The notes beneath the pieces were generated by a model. It was not told the origin of the DNA and made no database searches. It worked only from the letters and a program-made list of their open reading frames with translations. A DNA stretch of 47,697 bases from Ramlibacter sp. (GTDB lineage Bacteria; Pseudomonadota; Gammaproteobacteria; Burkholderiales; Burkholderiaceae_C). Made by a program: the position numbers and the translations under genes. Positions 9,353-19,259 of the stretch are shown one piece after another (positions within the stretch are counted from its first letter, which is position 1; each line of letters opens with the position of its first letter). The DNA lies in the NCBI GenBank assembly GCA_029237735.1, contig JAQZBU010000036.1:1-47697 (forward strand). The letters are read 5' to 3'.

Positions 9353-10445
9353 ATGAAACTCTCGAACGGACAACAACCCCTGGTCGGCCTCGTGGGCTGG
9401 CGCGGCATGGTCCGTGTTCTTCTCCACCTCTAACGCCGGCGGCAAGGCCCCCGCCCAGGCGAAGAACGAGGCCACGCTCAAGAACGCGTTCGACATCGAG
9501 GCACTGAAGAAGTGCGACATCGTCATCACCGCCCAAGGGGGCGATTACACGACCGAGGTCTTCCCCAAGCTGCGCGCGGCGGGCTGGAACGGCCATTGGA
9601 TCGACGCGGCCTCCACACTGCGGATGAAGGACGACGCCGTCATCATTCTCGACCCCGTCAACATGACGGTCATCAAGAATGCCCTGGGCAAAGGCGGCAA
9701 GAACTGGATTGGCGGGAACTGCACCGTCAGCTGCATGTTGATGGGCGTAGGCGCCCTGTACAAGGCCGGGCTGGTCGAGTGGATGAGCAGCATGACCTAT
9801 CAGGCCGCGTCCGGCGGCGGTGCGCAGCACATGCGCGAGTTGCTCACCCAATTCGGCACGCTCAACGCAGAAGTTCGCCAGCTCCTTGACGACCCGAAGT
9901 CGGCCATCCTGGAAATCGACCGCAAGGTGCTCGCTCGTCAGCAGGCCCTGTCGGGCGATCAGGTCGCCAACTTCGGCGTGCCGCTGGGCGGCTCGCTGAT
10001 CCCATGGATCGACAAGGATCTGGGCAACGGCGTGTCGCGTGAGGAATGGAAGGCCGGTGCGGAGACCAACAAGATTTTGGGCCAGGGCGAAGGCTTTGGC
10101 ACGCCGGCCACGCCGGTCGACGGTTTCTGCGTAAGGGTCGGCGCGATGCGCTGCCATAGCCAGGCGCTGACGTTCAAGCTGAAGAAGGACGTGCCGCTGG
10201 CCGACGTCGAGCAGCTCATCGCGAACGACAACGCGTGGGTCAAGGTGGTACCCAACACGCGCGAGGCCACCATGACGGACCTGACACCCGTAGCCGTCAC
10301 CGGCACGCTGGGAATTCCGGTGGGGCGTATCCGCAAGCTGGCCATGGGGCCGGAGTACTTGGGCGCATTCACCATCGGCGACCAATTGCTATGGGGCGCA
10401 GCTGAGCCGCTACGCCGGATGCTGCGCATCCTGCTCGACGCATAA
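9353..10445 (+). pseudogene. asd: Aspartate-semialdehyde dehydrogenase, frameshifted by internal deletion as read
   Basis: Asd reduces aspartyl phosphate to aspartate semialdehyde, the branch point to lysine/diaminopimelate, methionine and threonine. The expected N-terminus, [20 protein letters not shown], starts at ATG 9353, but that frame runs into TAA at 9431-9433 after only 26 residues. The rest resumes in the +1 frame from [19 protein letters not shown] and continues intact to TAA 10445, including the active-site cysteine in GGNCTVSC (about 9720). In intact homologues about 19-20 residues (GSVLM... to ...DPV) separate these segments. So about 56-59 bases are missing around 9410-9414, removing part of the NADP-binding loop and shifting the frame. 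A GTG at 9414 opens the downstream frame but would lack the NADP motif. The gene is normally essential, so an assembly error is a serious possibility. Confidence 0.85.
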
Positions 10446-10466
10446 TTCACGGAGAACTCGTTGCTC

Positions 10467-10497
10467 AACGGCCTGTAATCATCGGTTACAGGCCGTT
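10467..10497 (+). terminator. Hairpin downstream of asd
   Basis: A perfect 12-bp stem (AACGGCCTGTAA / TTACAGGCCGTT) with a 7-base loop lies 21 bases after the asd stop codon. It is followed by GTCGCATC, so a T-tract is lacking. It probably ends or stabilises the leu-asd transcript before fimV. Confidence 0.55.
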
Positions 10498-10569
10498 GTC
10501 GCATCACAACGATGAGGCACCAGTAACGATCCTCCAACGATGGCCCGCGAAGTTAAAACCTGTCTCAGC

Positions 10570-10598
10570 TTGTCAGCCTAAGACATTGATGTTATGGT
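10570..10598 (+). promoter_or_regulatory. Candidate sigma70 promoter for fimV
   Basis: TTGTCA (10570-10575) and TATGGT (10593-10598) are separated by 17 bases and lie about 40 bases upstream of the fimV ATG, after the asd hairpin. The match is 5/6 and 4/6 to the sigma70 consensus. Assigned by eye only. Confidence 0.35.
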
Positions 10599-10637
10599 CC
10601 TTTTTAGTAAATACAGCGTCGAGGCGTTTGTTCGCAT

Positions 10638-13487
10638 ATGAGAAAAAAATTGCCTGCAGACCGAGCAATGGGGGCGCAACAACCGATGGAAAAGCCGCAA
10701 TGGCGCGCAACCGCCCTGGCAATTGCCGCGGCCATACTGCTGGGCGTCTCCGCGTCGGACGCCAGTGCCCTCGCCCTGGGTCGAGTCACGGTCCAGTCAG
10801 CATTGGGCGAGCCGCTGCGCGCCGACATCGAAATCCCCGAAATCACGGCCGAGGAGGTCGCCAGCCTTCGCGCCTCCATCGCCTCGCCCGACGCATTTCG
10901 CGCCGCGGGCTTCGACTACAACCCCTCTCTGAGCGGGATCACCATAACGCTGCAGCGCCGCCCCGACGGGAAGCACTTCCTGCGGCTCACGAGCCAGCGG
11001 CCGGTCAACGACCCTTTCATGGACCTCATCCTGGAAGCCAACTGGTCTTCCGGGCGCATCGTGCGCGACTACACGATGCTGTTCGATCCCCCGAACCTCC
11101 GGCAAGCGCCGGCGCCTATGGCTGCGCAAGTGACGCCGCGGGCCCAGCCCGCACGGGCGCCCGCCGAACCGGCTGCCCGGGCCAGCGCTGCACCGGGGGG
11201 CGCGGCGCTTCCGCCGTCGCGCACTACGCCTGGGCAGCGCGCGCCGGCCGAGCGCACTACCGCTGCCAGGCCGGACGGTGACGGCAAACAGGTCACCGTG
11301 AAAAGCGGCGACACGGCCGGCAAGATCGCCGCGGCACAAAAACCAGTCGATGTCTCGCTGGACCAGATGCTGGTCGCAATGCTGCGCTCCAACCCCGAGG
11401 CTTTCATCGGCGGCAATATCAACCGCCTGCGCTCCGGCGCCGTGCTGCAAGTGCCGACGTCCGAAGAAGTCAACCTCGTCCCGGCCGCTGAAGCCCGGCA
11501 AACCATTGTTGCGCAAAGCCGTGACTTCAACGAATTCCGTCGCCGGCTCGCCGAGGGTCTGCCGACCACCCAAATCAGCGCAGCCGACCGTCAGGCATCC
11601 GGCAAGGTACAGGCGCAGGTCGAGGAGAAGCGGGCAACTGCCCCTACCCCGGACAAGCTGACCCTCTCCAAAGGCGCCGCCCAGGACAAGGCCCGTGCCG
11701 ACAAGGTTGCCAGTGACCGCGCGGCCCGCGATGCCGCCACGCGCCTGGCGGAGCTGAACAAGAACATCAGCGACCTCAACAAGTTCCAGACAGGCACGGC
11801 GCAGCCGGCGGCGGGCGCGAACGCGCCCACGCCGGGCGTCGCGCTCCCGCTCGGCACCGCAAGCGCAGCCAAGCCTGCTTCCGCGTCTGCAGTAGCCACT
11901 GCCGCGTCGACCGCGACGCCCGTATCCGCTACGCCGCCGGTGGCAAGCGCATCGACAGTGGCACCCGCTGCAGTTGCGCCTGCATCCGCATCGGCGGCCG
12001 CGCCGGTCGCCACCGCGCTGGCGGCCAGTGCGCCGGCCAGTGCGCCAGTTGCGGTCACGCAATCTCCGGCCAGCGCCCCTGCCGTCCCCGCACCGGCCGC
12101 GGCGGCCGCGCCGAAGCCCAAATCCGCTCCCGTGCCACCGCCCGAGACCAGCTTCATCGATGACATGCTCGAAAACCCGATCGTGCCCGCCACGATCGGT
12201 GGCCTGCTCGCGTTCCTCCTGGGCTTCGTGTTCTATCGAGCCCAGCAACGCAAGAAATCGACGCAGGTCGACAGCTCCTTCCTCGAAAGCCGGCTGCAAC
12301 CGGATTCCTTTTTCGGCGCCAGTGGCGGTCAGCGAATCGACACCAACGAGGGCAGCCCTACCGGCTCCTCGATGGTCTATTCGCCCAGCCAGCTCGATGC
12401 CGCGGGAGATGTCGATCCGGTCGCCGAAGCCGACGTCTACCTAGCGTATGGCCGCGACCTCCAGGCCGAGGAAATCCTCAAGGAAGCGATGCGCACCACG
12501 CCGCAGCGGGTGGCGGTGCACAGCAAGCTGTTGGAAATCTATTCCAAGCGTCGCGACGCGAAGGCTTTCGAGCTCGTCGCAACGGAAGCTTACGGACTGA
12601 CCCAGGGGCACGGAGCGGATTGGGAGCACATCTGTGAGCTCGGCCAGGAACTCGACCCGTCGAACCCCCTCTATCGCCCCGGTGGCCATCCCACCGAAGT
12701 CGCGCTCGGGGCCGTCGCGACAGCACCAGCCGCTGTCGATTTCGGCGCGACCGTGGCGACGCAGGCCATGCCCGTGGCTGCCTCTGCGCCGGTTGACCTG
12801 GATTTGGACCTCGACTTCTCGATCGGCGACGATGAGCCGACCACAGCGCCGAGCCCGGCAGCAGCGTCACAACAAACGACGCTGGCCATGAACGTTCCGC
12901 CGGCCGCCGAGCCCATGCCTGCACTCGACATGGATTTCGGCACTGTAGCCCTCGAGCAGCCGCAGGTGTCCCCCCTGCCGTCGCTCGACCTACCCAAGGT
13001 TCCGCCAGCGGAGGCTGCCCGGCTGGATGCGCCTGGCCTGACACTGCCTGCGAACAGCCTCGACTTCGACCTCGAGCCGGCCCAAACTCCGCCTCCGCCC
13101 GCCCCGGCTGGCGCAGCCCCCGCAGTTGCACAGTCAGCGCCTGCCAATGACGCCGGGATGATCGAATTCGATCTCGGCGCCCTGTCGCTCGACCTCGATA
13201 CGCCGCCTGCGGCCACGCAATCGGCCAAGGCGTCCGCGGCTTCGGTTGCTGTGTCCACTGAGCCGGATACAGACGACGCCCCCCTGAGCACGGCGGCATC
13301 CCCGCTCAGCACTGGCGGGTTCGAAGACACCGACGATGACCCGTTGGCGACCAAGCTTGCGCTGGCCCAGGAATTCAACGCGATCGGCGACCCGGACGGC
13401 GCACGCAGCCTCGCGGAAGAAGTCCTGGCCGAAGCCTCCGGCGACCTGAAGAACAAGGCCCAGCGGTTCCTCGCGGAAATCAGCTGA
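10638..13487 (+). CDS. fimV: FimV/HubP-family polar landmark protein
   Basis: FimV-family proteins are inner-membrane proteins with a peptidoglycan-binding periplasmic part. They organise the cell pole and support type IV pilus assembly and twitching. This 949-residue protein has an N-terminal membrane/signal segment (about residues 22-42) and the FimV N-terminal domain ([20 protein letters not shown]). A LysM-like region spans about 215-276 ([13 protein letters not shown]), followed by a long Ala/Pro-rich low-complexity linker. A single transmembrane helix lies at about 513-534 ([19 protein letters not shown]). The acidic cytoplasmic region ends in the conserved FimV C-terminal domain (about 900-949, [20 protein letters not shown]). 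The start could also be Met11 or Met17. Its place between asd and truA is conserved in Burkholderiales. Confidence 0.93.
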   Translation: MRKKLPADRAMGAQQPMEKPQWRATALAIAAAILLGVSASDASALALGRVTVQSALGEPLRADIEIPEITAEEVASLRASIASPDAFRAAGFDYNPSLSGITITLQRRPDGKHFLRLTSQRPVNDPFMDLILEANWSSGRIVRDYTMLFDPPNLRQAPAPMAAQVTPRAQPARAPAEPAARASAAPGGAALPPSRTTPGQRAPAERTTAARPDGDGKQVTVKSGDTAGKIAAAQKPVDVSLDQMLVAMLRSNPEAFIGGNINRLRSGAVLQVPTSEEVNLVPAAEARQTIVAQSRDFNEFRRRLAEGLPTTQISAADRQASGKVQAQVEEKRATAPTPDKLTLSKGAAQDKARADKVASDRAARDAATRLAELNKNISDLNKFQTGTAQPAAGANAPTPGVALPLGTASAAKPASASAVATAASTATPVSATPPVASASTVAPAAVAPASASAAAPVATALAASAPASAPVAVTQSPASAPAVPAPAAAAAPKPKSAPVPPPETSFIDDMLENPIVPATIGGLLAFLLGFVFYRAQQRKKSTQVDSSFLESRLQPDSFFGASGGQRIDTNEGSPTGSSMVYSPSQLDAAGDVDPVAEADVYLAYGRDLQAEEILKEAMRTTPQRVAVHSKLLEIYSKRRDAKAFELVATEAYGLTQGHGADWEHICELGQELDPSNPLYRPGGHPTEVALGAVATAPAAVDFGATVATQAMPVAASAPVDLDLDLDFSIGDDEPTTAPSPAAASQQTTLAMNVPPAAEPMPALDMDFGTVALEQPQVSPLPSLDLPKVPPAEAARLDAPGLTLPANSLDFDLEPAQTPPPPAPAGAAPAVAQSAPANDAGMIEFDLGALSLDLDTPPAATQSAKASAASVAVSTEPDTDDAPLSTAASPLSTGGFEDTDDDPLATKLALAQEFNAIGDPDGARSLAEEVLAEASGDLKNKAQRFLAEIS

Positions 13488-13530
13488 CGCCGCGCCTCTT
13501 CGCACATCCGCGTTTCCTGAAAGCCTGCCA

Positions 13531-14313
13531 ATGAGGCTGGCACTCGGCATCAGTTACAACGGACAGGCCTACGACGGCTGGCAGAGCCAGCCCTCAGGCC
13601 GCACCGTTCAGGACCGACTGGAACGTGCCCTGGCGCAGTTCGCGGTGCAACCGGTCTCCACGGTGTGTGCGGGACGCACCGATGCCGGCGTCCACGGCCT
13701 GATGCAGGTGGTGCACTTCGACACGCCGCTCGAGCGCGAAGAGTTCTCCTGGATTCGCGGCACCAACCGCTTCCTGCCGCCCGACATTGCCGTGCAATGG
13801 GCGAAGGTGGTACCCGATGCGTTTCATTCCCGCGCCTGTGCCACCTCCCGACGGTATGCCTATGTCGTACTGGAGTCGCAGGTGCGGCCCAGCATCGACG
13901 CGGGGCGAGTCGGGTGGGTCTTTCGGCCGCTGGACGATGCGGCTATGCGCGAGGCCGCGGCGATGTTGCTCGGCCAGCACGATTTCACCTCGTTTCGCGC
14001 GAGTGCCTGCCAGGCCAAATCGCCGGTGAAGACGCTCAAGCGGATCGAAATCACGCGCCGCGGCGCGTACCGCCGCTTCGAATTCGAGGCCGACGCGTTC
14101 CTCCACCACATGATCCGAAACATCATGGGTTGCCTGCTGGCGATCGGCCAGGGCCATCAGCCCCCGTCCTGGATGGCGCAGGTGCTGGCGGCCCGCGATC
14201 GTGACGCGGCGGCGCCTACGTTTTCACCGGACGGGCTGTACTTCATGGGCCCCGTCTATGCGCCAGAGTGGAATCTACCCAGCCGTACGGCTGCGTATGA
14301 TTGGTTGCCATGA
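13531..14313 (+). CDS. truA: tRNA pseudouridine(38-40) synthase
   Basis: TruA isomerises uridines 38, 39 and 40 in the anticodon arm of many tRNAs. The 260-residue protein has the catalytic aspartate at Asp51 in [12 protein letters not shown] and the second conserved block [19 protein letters not shown] near residue 190. Its stop codon overlaps the trpF start (ATGA at 14310-14313), coupling it to the trp genes. This truA-trpF junction is conserved in related bacteria. Confidence 0.97.
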   Translation: MRLALGISYNGQAYDGWQSQPSGRTVQDRLERALAQFAVQPVSTVCAGRTDAGVHGLMQVVHFDTPLEREEFSWIRGTNRFLPPDIAVQWAKVVPDAFHSRACATSRRYAYVVLESQVRPSIDAGRVGWVFRPLDDAAMREAAAMLLGQHDFTSFRASACQAKSPVKTLKRIEITRRGAYRRFEFEADAFLHHMIRNIMGCLLAIGQGHQPPSWMAQVLAARDRDAAAPTFSPDGLYFMGPVYAPEWNLPSRTAAYDWLP

Positions 14314-15020
14314 ACTCTAGCAAGCCGCTGGCCCGACGTACACGCATCAAGATCTGCGGCCTCACGCGCGAGCAGGACGTGGACGCGGCCGTCGCGGCTG
14401 GTGCCGACGCCGTCGGTTTTGTGATGTACGGCAAGAGCCCGCGCTGCATCGCCCCCGTGCGTGCAGCCGAGCTCGCGCGCAGGCTGCCTCCCTTCGTCAC
14501 CCCCGTCCTGCTGTTCGTCAATGAGGAGCCCGCAGGAGTGCTGGCCGCGTGCGAACAAGTTGCCGGCGCCACCGTGCAGTTCCATGGGGATGAGCCCGCC
14601 GAGCAGTGCCTTGCGGCCACCGGCAACGGGCGTTACCCCTTCATGCGAGTCGCCCGCATCCCCCTGGGCACATCCGAGTCCTTCGACTTGGTAAAATTCG
14701 CGGCTCAACATCCAAAAGCCCAGGCCATCCTGCTCGACGCGCATGTCGAGGGGTACGGCGGCGGCGGGAAAGCCTTCGATTGGTCACGTCTTCCACCAAG
14801 CGTCAACTGTCACCTCGTTTTGTCTGGTGGATTGACGCCTGCAAACGTGACCGATGGCATCGTGCAGGTGCGGCCACGCTGTAAGACGCTGGCCGTCGAT
14901 GTGAGCTCCGGAGTCGAGGTGTCCGCTGGTGAAGGGGCAACCCTCAAAGGCATCAAGGACCCGGAAAAGATCCATCAGTTTGTCGCCGCCGTGCGCGCCG
15001 CCGACAAGCTCCTTGCCTGA
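14310..15020 (+). CDS. trpF: Phosphoribosylanthranilate isomerase
   Basis: TrpF carries out the Amadori rearrangement of phosphoribosylanthranilate to CdRP in tryptophan biosynthesis. The 236-residue protein is a standard TrpF barrel: the catalytic cysteine lies in [12 protein letters not shown] near the N-terminus, and the conserved aspartate in [13 protein letters not shown]. The start ATG 14310 overlaps the truA stop as ATGA; an in-frame TTG three codons upstream is less likely. trpB starts 7 bases after the stop. Confidence 0.96.
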   Translation: MNSSKPLARRTRIKICGLTREQDVDAAVAAGADAVGFVMYGKSPRCIAPVRAAELARRLPPFVTPVLLFVNEEPAGVLAACEQVAGATVQFHGDEPAEQCLAATGNGRYPFMRVARIPLGTSESFDLVKFAAQHPKAQAILLDAHVEGYGGGGKAFDWSRLPPSVNCHLVLSGGLTPANVTDGIVQVRPRCKTLAVDVSSGVEVSAGEGATLKGIKDPEKIHQFVAAVRAADKLLA

Positions 15021-15027
15021 AACGACC

Positions 15028-16275
15028 ATGTCCTCCTATCAACAACCGGACCCGACCGGACACTTCGGGATCTACGGCGGCAGCTTCGTCAGCGAGACGC
15101 TGACGCACGCCATCAGCGAGCTGCAGGGCGCCTATGCCAGGTACCAGCACGACCCGGAATTCCTGCGTGAATTCCATTACGAGCTCAAGCACTTCGTCGG
15201 CCGGCCCTCCCCCGTCTACCACGCGGCGCGCATGAGCCGCGAACAGGGCGGCGCACAGATCTACCTCAAGCGCGAAGACTTGAACCACACCGGCGCGCAC
15301 AAGATCAACAACGTGATCGGGCAGGCCATGCTGGCACGCCGCATGGGCAAGCCGCGCATCATCGCTGAAACAGGAGCGGGCCAGCACGGTGTTGCTACAG
15401 CGACCATCTGCGCGCGCTACGGCCTCGAGTGCGTGGTGTACATGGGTAGCGAAGACGTCAAGCGCCAAAGCCCGAACGTCTATCGCATGAACCTGCTGGG
15501 CGCCACCGTGGTGCCTGTGGACTCGGGCAGCAAGACGCTCAAGGACGCGCTCAATGAAGCCATGCGCGACTGGGTGACCAACGTCGAGAACACTTTCTAC
15601 ATCATCGGCACTGTCGCGGGCCCTCACCCCTACCCGATGATGGTGCGGGACTTCCAGAGCGTGATCGGCACCGAGTGCCTCACGCAGATGCCTGAGCTGG
15701 CGGGCGCGCAACCCGACGTGGTTGTCGCCTGCGTGGGCGGCGGCAGCAACGCCATGGGTATCTTCTACCCCTACATCCCGTTCGAGAAGACACGCCTCGT
15801 GGGCGTCGAGGCCGCCGGCGAAGGCCTGGACAGCGGAAAGCATTCGGCCTCGCTGCAACGCGGCAGCCCGGGCGTGCTGCACGGCAACCGCACCTACATC
15901 CTGCAGGACGAGGACGGACAGATCACCGAGACCCACAGTGTGAGCGCTGGCCTGGACTACCCCGGCGTGGGGCCAGAGCACGCTTGGCTCAAGGACATCG
16001 GCCGCGCCGAGTACGTCGGCATCACCGACAAGGAAGCGCTCGATGCTTTCCATTACCTGTGCCGCACCGAAGGCATCATCCCGGCGCTCGAGTCGAGCCA
16101 CGCCATCGCCTATGCCATGAAGCTCGCGAAGACGATGAGCCCGCAGCAAAGCATCCTGGTGAACCTTTCGGGCCGCGGCGACAAGGACATCGGCACCGTG
16201 GCCGACCTGGCAGGCGTGGACTTCTACGACCGGCCCTCCATGCGGGGCCTGCAGGTCAAAGGCGGAAAGTCATGA
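15028..16275 (+). CDS. trpB: Tryptophan synthase beta chain
   Basis: TrpB condenses indole with serine using pyridoxal phosphate, in the alpha2beta2 complex with TrpA. The 415-residue length is typical. The PLP Schiff-base lysine is Lys92 ([15 protein letters not shown]), and the glycine-rich phosphate-binding loop GGGSNAMG is present near residue 238. I chose ATG 15028 ([18 protein letters not shown]); an upstream GTG in the same frame lies inside trpF and would add a non-homologous leader. The TGA stop overlaps the trpA ATG. Confidence 0.98.
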   Translation: MSSYQQPDPTGHFGIYGGSFVSETLTHAISELQGAYARYQHDPEFLREFHYELKHFVGRPSPVYHAARMSREQGGAQIYLKREDLNHTGAHKINNVIGQAMLARRMGKPRIIAETGAGQHGVATATICARYGLECVVYMGSEDVKRQSPNVYRMNLLGATVVPVDSGSKTLKDALNEAMRDWVTNVENTFYIIGTVAGPHPYPMMVRDFQSVIGTECLTQMPELAGAQPDVVVACVGGGSNAMGIFYPYIPFEKTRLVGVEAAGEGLDSGKHSASLQRGSPGVLHGNRTYILQDEDGQITETHSVSAGLDYPGVGPEHAWLKDIGRAEYVGITDKEALDAFHYLCRTEGIIPALESSHAIAYAMKLAKTMSPQQSILVNLSGRGDKDIGTVADLAGVDFYDRPSMRGLQVKGGKS

Positions 16276-17081
16276 GCCGCATTGCCTCAACCTTCGAGAC
16301 GCTCAAGAGCCAGCAGCGCAAGGCGCTGATTCCCTACGTTACCGCCGGTTTCCCGTTCGCCGACATCACGCCCGAGCTGATGCACGGCATGGTCGCGGCG
16401 GGAGCGGACGTTATCGAACTGGGCGTCCCCTTTTCGGACCCAATGGCCGATGGCCCGGTGATCCAGAAAGCCGGCGAGAAAGCACTGGCGCTGGGCGTGG
16501 GCACGCGCCAGGTGCTGGAGATGGTGCGCCGGTTCCGCGAGGGCGACAGCAAGACGCCGGTCGTCCTCATGGGCTATGCCAACCCGGTGGAGCGCTACGA
16601 CCTCATTCACGGCAAGGACGCTTTCATCCGCGACGCGGCGTCGGCCGGTGTAGACGGCGTCCTGATCGTGGACTATCCGCCCGAAGAGTGCGAGGAATTC
16701 GCGGCCAAGCTCAAATCGAACGACCTGGACCTCATCTTCCTATTGGCGCCCACTAGTACCGACGAGCGAATGCAGCAGGTGGCACGCGTCGCCAGCGGCT
16801 ATGTCTACTACGTGTCACTGAAGGGCGTCACCGGCGCGGGCCACCTGGACACCGGCGCGGTGGAGCAGATGCTGCCGCGCATCCGCCGGCATGTGCACAT
16901 CCCCGTCGGCGTGGGCTTCGGCATCCGTGATGCGGCCACTGCGAAAGCGATCGGCAAGGTGGCAGACGCAGTGGTCATCGGCACGAAGATCATCCAGCTG
17001 ATCGAGGAGCAGCCGCGCGACAAGGTCGTGGGGGCGGCAGGCGAATTCCTGCGCGGAATCCGCTCGGCGCTGGACGCATAA
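16272..17081 (+). CDS. trpA: Tryptophan synthase alpha chain
   Basis: TrpA cleaves indole-3-glycerol phosphate and channels indole to TrpB. The 269-residue protein has both catalytic residues in the expected places: Glu49 (ELGVPFSDP) and Asp60 (PMADGPVIQ). The phosphate-binding motif [14 protein letters not shown] is near the C-terminus. The start overlaps trpB by four bases (ATGA), which supports coupled expression of the complex. accD follows after 30 bases. Confidence 0.98.
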   Translation: MSRIASTFETLKSQQRKALIPYVTAGFPFADITPELMHGMVAAGADVIELGVPFSDPMADGPVIQKAGEKALALGVGTRQVLEMVRRFREGDSKTPVVLMGYANPVERYDLIHGKDAFIRDAASAGVDGVLIVDYPPEECEEFAAKLKSNDLDLIFLLAPTSTDERMQQVARVASGYVYYVSLKGVTGAGHLDTGAVEQMLPRIRRHVHIPVGVGFGIRDAATAKAIGKVADAVVIGTKIIQLIEEQPRDKVVGAAGEFLRGIRSALDA

Positions 17082-17111
17082 AATAGTCATTCCCCAAGGA
17101 GCACCCCCCCC

Positions 17112-17984
17112 ATGAGCTGGCTCGAAAAACTGCTGCCCCCAAAAATCCAGCCGACCGACCCGGCGGAGCGGCGGCAGGTTCCCGAAGGACTGTGGGTCAA
17201 GTGTCCCAGCTGTGAAAGCGTGCTCTACAAGACCGACCTGGAGCAGAACCAGAACGTCTGTCCCACCTGCAGCCACCATCACCGCATCGGCGCCCGCGCC
17301 CGGCTCAACGGATTTCTGGACGCCGAAGGCAGGTACGAACTCGGTCAGGAAGTACTGCCGGTTGACGCCCTTAAGTTCAAGGACAGCCGCAAATACCCCG
17401 AGCGGCTCAAGGAAGCGCTGGAAAACACCGGCGAAACCGATGCGCTGGTGGTGATGGGCGGCGCCGTGCACAGCATCAGCCTGGTGGCTGCGGCTTTCGA
17501 ATTCGATTTCATGGGCGGCAGCATGGGCAGCGTCGTGGGCGAGCGCTTCGTGCGTGGCGTCGAGGCGGCGGTCGAGCAGAAAGTGCCGTTCCTGTGCTTC
17601 ACCGCGACCGGCGGCGCGCGCATGCAGGAGGGCCTGCTGTCGCTGATGCAAATGGCCAAGACCAATGCCGCGCTGACGCGGCTGGCCAAAAAGGGGCTGC
17701 CCTACATCAGCGTTCTCACCGACCCGACCATGGGAGGCGTGAGCGCCGGTTTCGCTTTCGTGGGCGATATCGTCATCGCCGAGCCCAAGGCGCTGATCGG
17801 CTTTGCAGGGCCGCGCGTGATCGAGTCGACCGTGCGAGTGACACTGCCCGAGGGTTTCCAGCGGGCTGAATTCCTGCAGACCAAGGGTGCAGTGGACTTC
17901 ATCTGTGACCGGCGCGAGCTGCGCAAGACGGTTGCCCACGCCCTGGCCATGCTGCAACGCCAGCCGGCCGACGCCGTTGCCTGA
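17112..17984 (+). CDS. accD: Acetyl-CoA carboxylase carboxyltransferase beta subunit
   Basis: AccD with AccA transfers the carboxyl group from carboxybiotin to acetyl-CoA, the first committed step of fatty acid synthesis. The 290-residue protein begins [12 protein letters not shown] and has the four-cysteine zinc ribbon at Cys31, Cys34, Cys50 and Cys53 (CPSC...CPTC). The crotonase-fold core carries [17 protein letters not shown] and [12 protein letters not shown]. It follows trpA by 30 bases. A TAAAAT at 17079-17084 could be a -10 element, but no good -35 was seen. accD downstream of trpA is common in Burkholderiales. Confidence 0.97.
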   Translation: MSWLEKLLPPKIQPTDPAERRQVPEGLWVKCPSCESVLYKTDLEQNQNVCPTCSHHHRIGARARLNGFLDAEGRYELGQEVLPVDALKFKDSRKYPERLKEALENTGETDALVVMGGAVHSISLVAAAFEFDFMGGSMGSVVGERFVRGVEAAVEQKVPFLCFTATGGARMQEGLLSLMQMAKTNAALTRLAKKGLPYISVLTDPTMGGVSAGFAFVGDIVIAEPKALIGFAGPRVIESTVRVTLPEGFQRAEFLQTKGAVDFICDRRELRKTVAHALAMLQRQPADAVA

Positions 17985-18008
17985 CGGCGATCGGGAAACG
18001 CCGCCGCC

Positions 18009-18557
18009 TCAGCGCAATACGGCGGCCTGCAAGTAGGCCAGCACAATCGCCGCCACCTGCAGCGCGACCAGGAAAGCCAGCGGCGACAGGTCGATACCGC
18101 CCACCAGCGGAATGAGTTTGCGCCAGGGTCGCAGCAGCGGCGCGCACAGGCGGTCGATCACGTCGACAATCGGCGAATCGGCCCGTACCCAGGAGAGGAT
18201 CGCGTAGACGATCACCAGCCCCGTCAACGCCGAAATCACGAGGCGCAGCACCCCGAACAGGGCCAGCACCGGGAGCACTTCCAGCCCGGTGACCCGGCCC
18301 GTCATCAGCCACAGAATGCCGAACTGCGCCAGCTCGACCAGGTACACCGCCACGACGCTGGCCGTATCCACGCGCCCCACGGCGGGCAGGATTCTGCGCA
18401 GCGGAAGAATCAGCCAGTCGGTCAGCGCAAACACGAACCGCCCGACCGGGTTGCCGAACGGGACGCGCTGGTACTGCATGTACAGGCGCAGCAGGCATGC
18501 GCCGCCGAGCAGGCCGGCAGCGACATCCAACAGGAAAGAAATGATTTGATAGGCCAT
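18009..18557 (-). CDS. YggT-family integral membrane protein
   Basis: A 182-residue hydrophobic protein with two homologous halves. Each half has membrane helices followed by the YggT signature: FVFALTDWLILPLRRILP in the first and VIDRLCAPLLRPWRKLIP in the second. YggT proteins are conserved inner-membrane proteins of uncertain function, linked in different bacteria to cell-shape, division or osmotic phenotypes. It is convergent with accD (24-base gap) and divergent from the Lon-domain gene, with about 50 bases between starts that must hold both promoters. Confidence 0.9.
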   Translation of the reverse strand: MAYQIISFLLDVAAGLLGGACLLRLYMQYQRVPFGNPVGRFVFALTDWLILPLRRILPAVGRVDTASVVAVYLVELAQFGILWLMTGRVTGLEVLPVLALFGVLRLVISALTGLVIVYAILSWVRADSPIVDVIDRLCAPLLRPWRKLIPLVGGIDLSPLAFLVALQVAAIVLAYLQAAVLR

Positions 18558-18608
18558 AGCCGCCGGTAAGTAGGTCGTGGGATGATAGCGGGCAGAATCG
18601 GGAATTCG

Positions 18609-19247
18609 ATGCCTTCTGCCCTCACCCTGCAGTCCCTGCCGCTGTTCCCCCTGGGCGCGGTGCTATTTCCTGGCGGCGTCCTGCCGCTGCGCATCTTCGA
18701 GGTGCGCTATCTGGACATGATTGGCCGCTGCCACAAGGCCGGTGCGCCTTTCGGCGTGGTGTTGCTCACGCAGGGCCACGAAGTGCGGCAGCCCGGCACC
18801 AACACCGAAACGTTTTCCCATGTGGGCACGCTGGCCACCATCAGCGATTTCGACAACCCGCGCCCCGGCCTGATGATGATCCGCGCCAACGGAGCGCAAC
18901 GTTTTCGCATCACCGCGAGCGACCAGCTCCGTCACGGCCTTTGGGTCGCGGACGTCGAACGCATTCCGGCTGACATGGCCGTGCCCATTCCCGACGACCT
19001 GAAGGTGACGGCGACGGCGCTCGGCAAGTTGATCCAGTCGCTGCAGCAAAAGACCGGCGGCAGCCCGGACCAGCTGCCGATTCAGGCGCCCTGGCGTCTG
19101 GACGATTGCGGCTGGGTCGCCAATCGCTGGTGCGAGCTGTTGCCGCTGCCGGTGCAGCTCAAGCAACGCATGATGGAACTGGACAACCCCCTGGTGCGCC
19201 TTGAACTGGTGAGCGACGTTTTGGCGCGCACGGGCATCGCCAGCTGA
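18609..19247 (+). CDS. Lon-protease substrate-binding-domain protein (no protease domain)
   Basis: A 212-residue protein consisting only of the Lon N-terminal (LON_substr_bdg, PUA-like) domain. It starts LQSLPLFPLGAVLFPGGVLP and continues with LRIFEVRYLDMIGRC, followed by a C-terminal helical part. No ATPase or serine/lysine protease region is present, which is normal for these stand-alone proteins in betaproteobacteria; their substrates are unknown. I chose ATG 18609 (MPSALTLQSLPLFPLG); an ATG at 18582 adds nine less conserved residues. It converges with the end of the glycan operon, 12 bases away. Confidence 0.9.
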   Translation: MPSALTLQSLPLFPLGAVLFPGGVLPLRIFEVRYLDMIGRCHKAGAPFGVVLLTQGHEVRQPGTNTETFSHVGTLATISDFDNPRPGLMMIRANGAQRFRITASDQLRHGLWVADVERIPADMAVPIPDDLKVTATALGKLIQSLQQKTGGSPDQLPIQAPWRLDDCGWVANRWCELLPLPVQLKQRMMELDNPLVRLELVSDVLARTGIAS

Positions 19248-19259
19248 CCAGGCAAACCC

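Noticed and set aside
6246-10385. Very long open frame (1379 codons) on the minus strand opposite leuC-leuD-leuB-asd
   Set aside because: It is antisense to well-conserved genes and its translation has no recognisable domain; long antisense frames are expected in high-GC DNA with strong third-position G/C bias.
9414-10445. GTG 9414 as the genuine start of a shorter Asd
   Set aside because: The product would lack the NADP-binding GxxGxxG segment, which is present just upstream in another frame; a deletion/frameshift is the better explanation.
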